A DNA stretch of 64,000 nucleotides from Temnothorax longispinosus. Taxonomy: Eukaryota; Arthropoda; Insecta; Hymenoptera; Formicidae. The first letter of the stretch is position 1; each line of letters opens with the position of its first letter. The DNA lies in the NCBI RefSeq assembly GCF_030848805.1, contig NC_092358.1, positions 25,967,073 through 26,031,072 of the forward strand, read 5' to 3'. The notes under the pieces are model-generated. The model was given only the letters and a program-made list of their open reading frames with translations, was not told where the DNA came from and did not search any database. This document shows positions 51,869 to 62,137 of the stretch, piece after piece. The position numbers and the translations under genes are program-made.

Positions 51869-54800
51869 ATGTCGACCTTAGGAATATCCCACTACGGAGA
51901 TGGCTTCCGATTGGGCGGGCCACCGTCGGAATGCTCCCTCAGGAGCAAGGCGCAGATCGACGCGCTGTTCGAAGACTCCAGGTGAATCGAATTTATTAAA
52001 TTGTTTTAATTACATTCGACCAGTTAGAGAGCATAGAGAATTAACGTTGATCTTATACTACTTCTTGTTTATCTTTCATTAAATTCTTTAATTACGTTTT
52101 ACCAATTACAGCGTAGGGAATTAATATTGATCTTGCGCTACTTTATTTTTTATTATTTACTATTTTTTTATTACCGCTTTATTCTTATTATCTTCGCACT
52201 GACGAGTCTTGATCACCTCAGATCGATCTGCAGTTCGACGTTGGGAGGGTGGTACGCCGGACTGTCGGTCGTCATCCCGAGCAACCCCAACGACGCGAAC
52301 GAGGAGCAGAAGAGGGTGAACAGCGCCGTCCAGGCGCGCATCGAGGCGATGTTCGCCTCGGTGGAGGCCGAAAGTGGGACGCCCGGTGAATGTGCCGCCG
52401 CAATTCTGCCGGTAATGACACGAATAATTACGCACGTGGAGCACCATCGCGAGATTGCCCGCTCGAGTCGCCCGTCGGAGGATTCAGATTCGGGGATCTC
52501 GCGGCGGTTCAACCGTATACGTAGCGAGTACGCGCGCGGCTGCATTTTCACTTATGTTAATTCCATTGTGCATCCGCACACGTCCTCGCTTGAAAAATCT
52601 CGCGAATCTCGACGTGGCCGAACGTGATCATTCCGTTCTCCAAGGGAGACGAAGGTTCGGGCACCGCGACGAAAGGCTCACCTACTTCGCCATCGAACGT
52701 GACTTCACGGGCGCGTTTAATTCGTCTATCTCAGTGTCAAAATTGAAACAACTGCGAAATCCCGCGAGTGAATGTCGAGGCATCTAATGAGAAATTAATG
52801 CGACGTAAAATTGCGGAAATCGTTACGCGCGAAAAATAGTTGTGTCTGGATGACCTAGCTTCGCTCCTTTGAGCAGAAATATAATTTAATATGTATATAT
52901 CTTTTCGTCGCGACCACAATTAATCAGGTTCGTTCATTTTCAAATTCGATTAATTCACCTTTCTCATTTCGTCTCAACAATAAACCGTTAATCTTATATG
53001 TTTTGTTCTTCATCAAAGATGAGATCTGAAATATGAGATCGGTGAAAAGCTTCGTGAAAAGAAGCACGTTGGGTGGTATCCATTTTCCGCCTCAGAAATC
53101 TCGCGTAGATCACCCTGACGATCGTGATGATTCCGTGTCAGAAATAAAATTGAGATCGACGTATAATTACTCGCGAGCTGGTTGCTCATTAGAAAGGAAA
53201 GAATTGCTCAGTGATCTTTTAAGGAGTAATGTACTTATAGTATATACAGAATTGTAAAAATCCGAAGAGAAAGCAAATCATATATCTGAGATCTCTATAT
53301 ATCTAACTTGAGATGGTATCAAACCCTTCGGAGTTTAATCGGTCTTACACAGCAAAATTAATTTTTTACGTGTTAATTAGTTCGTATATTAGTAGATACG
53401 TACATTTATTTGATGGTATCGCTTTAATTGAGATTATAATAGATTGCAATGTGCGGTACAAAAGAACTTTTAATAAGCGAAGAAAACGCTTTGATAACGC
53501 GTTTACCTAAATTAATTATAAACAGAGTTGCAATAAGGCTTATATTTCCAAACCGTAATAGTATAAATAATAGTATAAATAATATGATGTTACAATTTAT
53601 ATGAAATAAATTATCAAAATCTTGTAATTAAAATATATAAATATATTTAATTAGTGTATTTTTCAAGGGATTGACTTGGGTATTTTGATACATAAAAATT
53701 CGACGAACACGAGATCTACATTCGGTATACGTAGCACGCGTTACAATATTGCAATCGCCATTCCTGCGGACGTGCCCCGATTCGCGAAAAAGGGTCGCGA
53801 AAAGTCCTTCGACTTTCCTCGGGGCGTCGATCCGGAATTTTTAATCGTCACTTTCATTCCGCTCACGATCCGCGAAGCGTGACAGACTTCCATAAACTAT
53901 TCGGAGCGCTGAAAAATTCTCCTTCAGTTGTTAGTTGTGTTACGCCGGTATGCGGATTCTTTACCGCCGCCGACACGGTATTCTGTTTTATGGGCTCCGC
54001 CGCATTGTTTCGCATCGCTTCGCGCACTTCGATTGGGGCTCACGAAAGAAGATGCCGATCAATCGATAGAATTACGTCAGAGAACCTGACGAGGAAACCT
54101 GCTTAGGCGTGGCAGTCAATCATAATGGCACGGCAGCTGTTTGTTACAGTCGAGAGCATTGACTCCCTCCTGTCTTCTTTGATGGCTGAAGTCACGCCTC
54201 TCTCTCTATATAACTCGAATCGTTGGATTTCGCGGATAATTGTATGATAAAAGTGAGCACCGTTATTTTTCATCCGAGGTACGAAATCCGATGTCCACGA
54301 TTCGAGTTTTGCACATTGTAACATATATATTATATAATGTTTATTACATTCCGCACGGGATAGATATTGAAGCGGTAGCGAATAAATAAGCAGCAACGCA
54401 ATAAAAATTTTTCAGAGAGACTATAGTTAGAACTTTATCGCGTTCAAAATGTGCATAATAAAGTTCCCGTTTAACGACCCCTGTTTATCTTCGACATTGC
54501 CCATCGCGCGAAACAGGTTCCCACCGCTTTCAGACACGCAAAAAGAATGCATCTATTGTCAAGCGCTATTTTTACATGGATGCGTCGGTCTCTCGTAATG
54601 TCGTCCGAAGTAAAAAAAAAAAAGTTTTTATGTTAATTATTCGAAACTCCCCTGTAGATTTCTTATTCCCGCTACGATCTCTGATGATCATACTACTGAA
54701 ATAAATCACATTCCAAACAATAAAAAGCTTAAGATACGTCGGCTTTACGTTACTTTAAATTATCTTCTCTGTCTTCTTTCTCTATTAAAAATATATTCTT

Positions 54801-57800
54801 CGGGATGATTTGTATATTTTGCACGTTCACGTAGGTAAAATACATGGGAGCTGCTCCAGTCGGCGGACGTGTGGCGAGCGTGCGGGGTCTTCAGGAACCT
54901 CTCCGTCAGCTATTGGAACGGATGGAGGGATGCGTGAGGGCCGAGCTGGAGGTCTCCCGGCGTGGACTGACGTTCCGCACGAGCGAGGTCTGCGAGAAGA
55001 ATAATCCTTTCCGCAGAATAGCGGTATGGAGTGCCCTGCGGCTGCGATGCAAGAGAACACCGTCGGGCGATGTGCACCACGCCTTCTTGCCTCTGGTCGG
55101 CGATCAGGACGAGGGACAGACGATGGAAGACAAGCACGCCGATCTCTACAGGTGGACGCTACGTATAATTATAATTAATTTTTTGGGATACAAAGATCTA
55201 CCAATACCTATTATATTATATATATTATATTATATGTTTACCCTGTTAAATATTTAAGGATGCAATTTAATTTGATATTAAAATATTTTGTTCTTTTTAA
55301 TTACCATGTGTGTCGAAATTTATTATTTTAACATAAAACAGTATTATTTAAATTTCATTAGTTTCATTAAATTAACGACATATTGAGTAGCTGTGACGAC
55401 CTATAGAAATAATTAAAAATATCTCAAAATGAGTATAATTTGGCACTACAAATTTTTAACAGCGTAGAGAGCGCATATTCATACATTTAAAGATTAAATT
55501 CCACGAACAGATGTTTAATTTTGCTTTTAATTTTAGAACAATGCGCGGTTTAAAAAGCGAAGCGGAATTCTATCCCCCGATCTTCGCCGTGGTGATGCGA
55601 CGGCCCGGGGCGGCCAGGCTCCTGGAGTGTCACGCATTCGCTTGCGAATCCGAAGAAGACGCAATAGCGGCCGCGGCCACGTTGTATCGCGCTCTTCTCG
55701 CCGATCTGGACGCGAATCGGCGACGACCTCGTCACACGAACGGCGTCGGCTGCATCAGTCTGGCCTCCGTTGCCTCCAGCGTCCGCGAGCCCAGTCACAG
55801 CAGCAGGATCAGTTGCCTGCTGCCTCCGCCATCGAGACCGACCGCGCCGCATCCTGTCAGACCGCCCAGAACCAAGAAGACTTCCGTGAGTAGCTCCGTC
55901 ACCGAGGACGAAGGCGGAAAGCCTAGCCAGCAGAAGGTACCACGTAGGAAGAAGAAGAATTCCGACGTGAAGGCGGAGGACATTCTCGAGGCGCGCGGCA
56001 GGAGACGCGACAATGTCAAAGTCGAAAAGTGCAACCTGGGACAGAACAATCGTGACATCGTGTTGTCCAGAAACGAGGAGCTGCAAAATTCGAAGAACAA
56101 GATGTTTTCCGCTAAGGATCAGAATTCTTTAAGGATCGAAATAGAGTCTAATAAGTCCGATAAAATTTACCACGCTCGTGATAACGATACGGACGGAATT
56201 TACGAGAGACAGTCGAACAAGTACGAAAAACTGTATAAACGGAACAATACGAGACGGGACATGAAAGATGACATTTACGAAAGAAATTACGGCTCATACG
56301 ATTTGAATCGAGCGAATTGCGCTGGGAATTGCGAATTATACTCTTCCGGAACTGACAGCGTTCTGATATACGAGAAGGTCAATAAGACCGGGAGAAACGA
56401 GATGAGCTCCATTTACGAGCAACCCGGCAGGAAGAAGGAAAATGTCTACAGTTCGCGTATCGAAGACGCTGATAAAATCTACAGTCTCGGGAAGGAGGAC
56501 ATTTACGCGGGCAAGAACAACAGAAACAGTCAGACGAGAAGATGTCAAGAAGACATCTTCTTCGCGAAGAACTTAAAAAATAATGGACACTATCAGTCAC
56601 ATCACGAACATTCAGACGGCACGATAAACCAGCAGAGACGCTCGAGGGACCCGGAGAGAGCGTACTCCGGCAAAAGAGTCAGCCGAGTCGTCACCATGGA
56701 CAAACCGTTGAGGAAAGAGGATCCTGGTTATTCGCTGAGCATGCCGGAGTACAGTCATCCTCGGGTGAGAAGAAGAAGCAGAGCGGGCAGCGAGCCGCCC
56801 GTTAGCCATTCGGAGAACGCGAACAGGATCCTGCAGGAGAACGCGCTGAAGAGATCGCAGAGCGACGTGGACGTGGACAGAGGGGACCTGATGACGAGGG
56901 TCGAGCTACCTAGGAGAGGCAGTTTCCTGACTTCCAGAAGCACTCGGAGAACCAATAACGTCAAAGGGGGCACTCCGCTCGGATTCACGGAGCTGTTTGA
57001 CGAGTTCAGGAATCAGGAGGGTCTGACCAGCGTGGACGACATTTTGGCAGCCATCATAGGTAATAATCTACGCTAAATAATAATATGATTGAACACACAA
57101 AGTTCAATCTAACAAAATTTAGATCTAATTCAGGATTTATTATAGCGCGCTGAAGACGATCTTATTTTAGATCGAAACGCATGTCACATTATTGTTTATC
57201 TAATTTATAATACATTCTTAGCACCAGCACCAGCACCAGCTTGCCCTTTTACCTCCTTTGTTCTTAATTTTCCAAACTGCGATCTATTATTATTTTAGAT
57301 CTCATTATTTTCCAGATCCGGAGGGTATGTCATTTAACGATCTGAAGCCGCTCTACAAGGAGTTCTTACTGAAACTGGCCGCGACCTTGACGCAAGATGA
57401 ATTGTATCAACGATCCGCCAGTATCATGAGAAGACGACGGAGGCCACAAAGACGAAGATCGAGCCGTCGATCTTGTTTATTGGGCAGAGCTATAAAGAGG
57501 TCGGTCTCGAGACTGAAAGGTGGTCCCACAGAATTTACCTCCGTGATATTCCCGGCAAGAAGATTAAACGATAGCTTCGGCAGTAGTTCGTCATGCGACG
57601 TCAGGAATAATCATCGGAACCGAGTGCTGGCGAGCAGACTCGGTAGGAGAAAATCCTCGCGGAGGACAAGCAAGAACGGGATGTGCCACACAACTTCGGA
57701 AGACAGCGATACATGTTTGTAGAAATATTGCAATTAAAATCTAAATTAATCATACTTGTCTACACCTTTAGTACGTTCCAATTTCTCAAAATGTTATAAA

Positions 57801-58729
57801 GTAAAACAAAATATATATTATAATAATATAGTAATATAACAAAATATCTGAATTTCGGTATAATTTGTACTTATTGACGCGTAATAATTATAAAACTACG
57901 CAGGTAGACGATTGAGTCGCAGCATGGGTGCCACCGCGAACAGGAGCAGCAGCGGATACGTGAGCTGCAGCGAATGCAGCTACGACTCCGAGTCGTGTAC
58001 GTGCGTGTCGGCGGATAAGTGTTACTGCTCGTTGTCCAGGAGAGTACAGGCTACGCCTGTCTCAGGAAATACGGTCGTTTGCGCTTGCGACACGGACAGT
58101 TGCTCCGAGAGCAACAAGTGTTACTGCGCGAGGAAACCGATACAGCCGACTATACTGGAGCAACTCAGGCAGAAGGGAATCGTGCCGGCGGAGAGCACGC
58201 TCAGCAGAGGAGACAGTCCTGAGAGGATCCGAGGTTCGAGACTCACCAGTAGTCACAGTTCATCGCGCAACACCGATTGCCTCAAGGTAGCCAAGGAACT
58301 TTATGTTAACTGTTAATCTTATTTTAATTTTGACAGTCATATTAAAATCTCTTTGTACGAATTCTATCGCAGACTCGATCGTCGCCAGTTTGCGGCAGTT
58401 CGGATAACTTGGCCTTGGATTACGATCTCTTCAGCCCAGGGAGAAGATCTCAGCAGTCGTCCGGCAGCGAGAAAGTCCTCGTGGTTAGCGCCAGAGATAC
58501 TCAGGGCCGTTTGGTTTACGTCGGTGGCGCGGAACGGGACAAGAAGTATTCCTCCCGCGGTAGCGGGAGATCCGGAGCGCATCACGAAGCGCTCTCCATA
58601 AAAAAAAGCGCGGAGATCGCCGCGGTTTTCGGCGCGGGTGAGAACAATCGTATTTCGAGAAGGGCTAGTAACGCGTCAAGTACAAGAAGTTCGATCAGCC
58701 TCGAAGCTGGATTGGGCTACTTACCTTGA
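51869..58729 (+). CDS. PTB/PID-domain protein with tyrosine-repeat and Cys-rich regions (gene C)
   Basis: Seven exons: 51869-51981, 52222-52411, 54835-55151, 55537-57059, 57316-57714, 57904-58286 and 58373-58729. They sum to 3282 bases (1093 residues) and phases match throughout. The start is the first ATG in frame after stops at 51788 and 51809, inside an exon that begins at 51782. Residues about 98-275 are a PTB domain: AAILP-VKYMGAAPV, VRGLQEPLRQLLE, SRRGLTFRTSEV, and PPIFAVVMRR...LLECHAFACESEE. The long exon 4 then encodes basic and Ser-rich linkers and a tyrosine-repeat stretch (residues about 418-530). Exon 5 has an Arg-rich, nuclear-signal-like run. Exon 6 has a duplicated Cys pattern ending in CYC. 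The family suggests a cytosolic signalling scaffold; ligand and pathway cannot be named. It is the nearest relative of gene B in this window. Confidence 0.85.
52412..54834 (+). other. Gene C intron 2
   Basis: Starts GTAATG, ends ttcacgtag, phase 0, exactly at the beginning of the PTB domain core (ILP|VKY). AT-rich; no other element recognised. Confidence 0.7.
55240..55430 (+). repeat. Interspersed repeat copy 2 (in gene C intron 3)
   Basis: Begins ACCCTGTTAAATATTTAAGG and shares the TGTGTCGAAATTTATTATT core, the ACAGTATTATTT segment and GACCTATAG with copy 1 at 20299-20500. It lies in the intron between 55151 and 55537. Confidence 0.75.
57222..57240. repeat. Short CACCAG tandem repeat
   Basis: Three units of CACCAG in gene C intron 4, just upstream of the exon 5 acceptor. 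Confidence 0.7.
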
Positions 58730-59226
58730 TGGAAGTGTCCAAAATTATCTTTAACAGTACTTTCGCATATTTAGTATTTAATATTATTATATACGTGTTC
58801 GTGTAATACCTTGCCATTCGCGTTATGATCGATAAAGGATCGTTCACGAACATATCGTGATTCAATTAGTCGTTTCTCGATAAATAACATGCAACTACTT
58901 ATTTGTACCTGTTTTCATGTTGAAAGATTTTAGCGCCTAAGTTACAGGAAATGAAAATCATTTATATATTTTATTTCAACTTTAAAGCGTTTACTTGTAA
59001 GCGATAAAAATCAAGTTATGATATTTCTTTGCTACGCCGGACCTGATAGTTTATTATTAATGATAAAACGGGACAGTGCAATATGAGAAACGCGAATACA
59101 AAGAGTCGAATGTGTTATAAATCACCATTTTTATGCTCGTTTCTTCGTTAGATAAGTATTATGTACACTGTATGTGAAATACTTTTCAAATATTATACGT
59201 ATTTATAATTCAAACTTTTGCACTAT
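58730..59226. other. 3' spacer between PTB gene C (+) and HGH1 (-)
   Basis: AT-rich, about 500 bases, presumed to hold both 3' UTRs. Reverse-complement AATAAA hexamers at about 58970 and 59050 are candidates for the HGH1 transcript end. No coding sequence was seen. Confidence 0.55.
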
Positions 59227-61158
59227 CTATGTATCGCTAATAAAGTCTTCATCCATCTTATGGAATGTCTCTGTGTACTCAGATGGCACCTCTACTTCTT
59301 TCAAGTTATCTAAGCCAATTTCTTCTTCGGTTCTGTAACAAAAAGATACAAATTTCTTTTATATAAAAAAAAAACAATTAATTAGATTTTAGAAGTAGAA
59401 TTTTATTCGGAAACATTTACTTTATCAAGATATCCACGACATTTTCACATGCCAATAAACAGCTTCTATCCTTTTCCCATTTATGAAGCTCTCTAAGTAT
59501 GACATATGTATTTTTTTCTCTCAATATTTTTCTACCTGCTTTTGTTGCACAGAGTTGATTTAATGCTTCCAAAAGTATAAGTCTGGAAATAACATAATAA
59601 TACTGTTGTTAATGTTTCTTTACATTAGATTTTTTTAAGTATTCATCTGCCGAGCTGTATTTTACCTTATACCTGGATCAGCCTCTCGAGTTTTTGTTGC
59701 AGGAAGATATTGCAAATTAATTGGCAATTTTTCATTATCTTCGTCGTCAAACTCTTCCGGACCAGCAAGTGGCAACAACAGGTATGATAACAAATCCACT
59801 TCGGGGCTTAGCAACCACTCGTGATTTTCCGTGTCAAAAGTGCAATTTTTCAAAGTACCAACAACACCGCCTCGTCTAATCTGACTTTTAGAATATTCCG
59901 TGAACGGAAAGAGCCGTTGAATAACGCAACGATTTCGATCCATCAAATACCTGTAATTAAAACACATGTATCTACGAGATGTAACTTAGTAAAATACAAA
60001 AATTATCAATTATCAACAGTACCTTCTGACACGTGGCGATTGACTAAGATTGCTAAAGACATATCCAAGATAATGCAATTTCTCGCCTGTAGTGTTGTAC
60101 TGGTTTGCAGTAAATGCAGCTACTATTTCATCCCAAGAATAATTACTTTGTTCGATAAGTGTTATCACTCTGTTCACCAGATGAAACGGTCTAGTCATAT
60201 TAGAAAGTATCATGCAACAGGCGTCAGCTAGAGTACTGGATTTATCCATTATGGCCCTATAAAAAATAACATGTAAAATCCGAAACGGAATAGAAGATAC
60301 AACAATAAGTATACAATAATATATATTACCTCAGACAAGTTTTTATTAAATTCTGACTAGGTCCCTGGGTAGGCAAATCTGTTGAAAACAAACTTTATAA
60401 AGTGTCTGCTACAATTTCGTCCGCAGAATGCCAACAAAAAATGAAAAAATCTGCCATTTTGTAATTATTCAAAATATTCTATTTATGAAGTGACCAGATT
60501 TTGCTCAATTTTTTTTTGCTGCTTTAATCTGTCGTCAGATTATTGGAAGTTCTACTGACAGAACAGAAATAACCTAATGCGAATATAATTGACGCCAATA
60601 GGATCAAATCCGTTAACATCTTGCTTACTAGGCTACGGTCAACGTGACGCTACAAATGCTTCGAAGCATTCCTCTTCTCTTTTCTTTCAATGAAGAAAGA
60701 AAGAGAAGAATGCTCCAAAGCATTTGTAGCATCACGTTGATCGTAGCCCTAGTCATATCTTTCTTTGTCGAATTACCTAGTTCCGAAATAATCAGCATTG
60801 CATTGGCTCCTGCCTCATCTCCGGTAATATTTACTAATATTCGTGCGGCACACCCGCTGATGGAAGCGCGATCATCTTGTACAAGAGTAACAAACTGCAC
60901 CAATGCTTCCGGTGCCTGCAATAGGAGTTCCCGGCCAGCAGCGGTCGCCGACAAGTCTGCGTGAATTTCACAAGTCGATCAGTTGAGACTTTAGCGAAAT
61001 AGACAAACGTAGTGGGACGCGAGATACTTATACATATATGTATGTAATTAAAATACGTGAGAATACGTACGGAGCACGTGGTTCGACGCGCAGAGTCTCA
61101 GATCAAGTCGGCTGTTAGGGCTTAAGTATTCAGTGGAAATTTTTTGCAGAAATTCCAT
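59227..61158 (-). CDS. HGH1: Protein HGH1 homologue (FAM203), armadillo-like eEF2 folding factor
   Basis: Complete in seven exons: 61158-61071, 60956-60777, 60378-60330, 60256-60023, 59950-59666, 59582-59421 and 59332-59227. Total 1104 bases, 367 residues, close to the usual family size of about 390. HGH1 is an all-helical armadillo-repeat protein reported to help fold translation elongation factor 2 with TRiC and Hsp90 in the cytosol. Recognisable segments are SISGCAARILVNITGDE, LADACCMILSNMTR, the signature RRGGVVGTLKNCTFD, HEWLLSPEVDLLSYLLLPLAGPEEF and LPINLQYLP, with LRELHKWE near the end. The start MEFLQKISTEYL is the only ATG in frame in exon 1. Intron 2 carries a long hairpin. The gene is divergent from CCDC86 and convergent with PTB gene C. 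Confidence 0.95.
59239..59244 (+). terminator. Candidate poly(A) signal of PTB gene C
   Basis: This is the first clear AATAAA after the gene C stop, about 510 bases downstream. It lies within the last coding exon of HGH1 on the opposite strand. If used, the two transcripts overlap tail to tail. Noncanonical earlier signals cannot be excluded. Confidence 0.4.
60631..60748 (-). repeat. Near-perfect long hairpin in HGH1 intron 2
   Basis: The left arm (60631-60688) and right arm (60692-60748) are inverted copies of about 57 bases with a loop of only a few bases. They differ at a handful of sites, all transitions. In the HGH1 sense strand, most of those differences would form G-U pairs. It begins about 28 bases after the exon 2 donor. 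It may be a foldback transposon remnant, a hairpin-RNA precursor or a structural intron element. Confidence 0.8.
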
Positions 61159-62137
61159 GATTTTTAATTGATGTATTTAACTCCGTGGCTGTGAATTTAT
61201 CAAAAGTTCTGATAATCTGAACCCTTAGAAATCGTAGTTTTTTTACTTACGAAGAGCAACGCGTGCTATCAACACAAATGCACGTGCATCAATGAACGAA
61301 TGAAGAAAAATGAAGGAATACAGGATACAATGGGTCTGCTTTTTTTTTAACTGCACTGGCTGAACTGGTGCAAGTGGTGCACAGTGCACACTGATGCGTA
61401 AGTTAGAGTGAAACAAAATATATTTGTCTCACTTCAACTTATTGCACCAGTTCAGTCTAGTTCAGCCAGTGCAGCTTAAAATACATGGTCGTGAGTCAAG
61501 TGAGTGGCGTGAGTAGCGGTTATTCAGTAGCCCTCTGTATAGTATACGCGTGTAACTTGCAACTAATATCATAATGGTACATACATATAACATCTAGCAG
61601 TAAAGAATAGAGTTCACGTCCGACGGTACATACAGGGTGCTCGAGGATTAATTTACCTGCAAAGACAAAAATCAAAAATTACAAAGTGCACGAATGAGGA
61701 TTATTTTCGATAAAAAGAAATTATTTGTAAAATCCCAGGGGACGTCTCATTGAGAAGAATACAATCTTTACAGCATCTTGTTCCAACGTAACGTACTTGG
61801 CAACTGAAATCAATTTTGAACTACTGCGATTAAAGTAGCTCCCTGACAAACGTGCTACTAAATAAAAAAAATAATAATATAAGATGAAGAAAAAATAATA
61901 GGGAACAAAGATGAGAAAAGTTGATAATAAAGAAAATTCGATTTTTTTCTGCGTTATTTTATATTTTGTCGTGTTACATTTCCGGTTGCTGGTAATGCAG
62001 CTCGTGGCGATTTCACTTCGCTTATTGTCCACTTCTCCGCCAGTTCCGCCACGTGACGGACCAAGACTAACCTCCGAGAAGATTGTTTACATGCTGGAGT
62101 ATTTCAAGAGCGCACGTTTCATCGATATTTCCGAATA
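61159..62137. promoter_or_regulatory. Shared upstream region of HGH1 (-) and CCDC86 (+)
   Basis: About 980 bases separate the two divergent start codons, so both promoters must lie here unless they use distant first exons. No TATA box stands out. An inverted repeat lies at 61350-61476. An open frame on + ending at 62138 overlaps the CCDC86 ATG but shows no family resemblance. Confidence 0.5.
61350..61476. repeat. Inverted repeat, MITE-like or hairpin, between HGH1 and CCDC86
   Basis: The outer ends CTGCACTGGCTGAACT are exact inverted copies, continuing as GGTGCAA. The centre (TAAGTTAGAGTGAAACAA opposite TTGTCTCACTTCAACTTA) is itself palindromic. One arm has an additional partial duplication of CTGAACTGGTGCA. 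Noncoding, about 127 bases. Confidence 0.75.

Noticed and set aside
60644..60964. 106-codon open frame on + across HGH1 exon 2
   Set aside because: It is the antisense shadow of HGH1 exon 2 plus one arm of the intronic hairpin.
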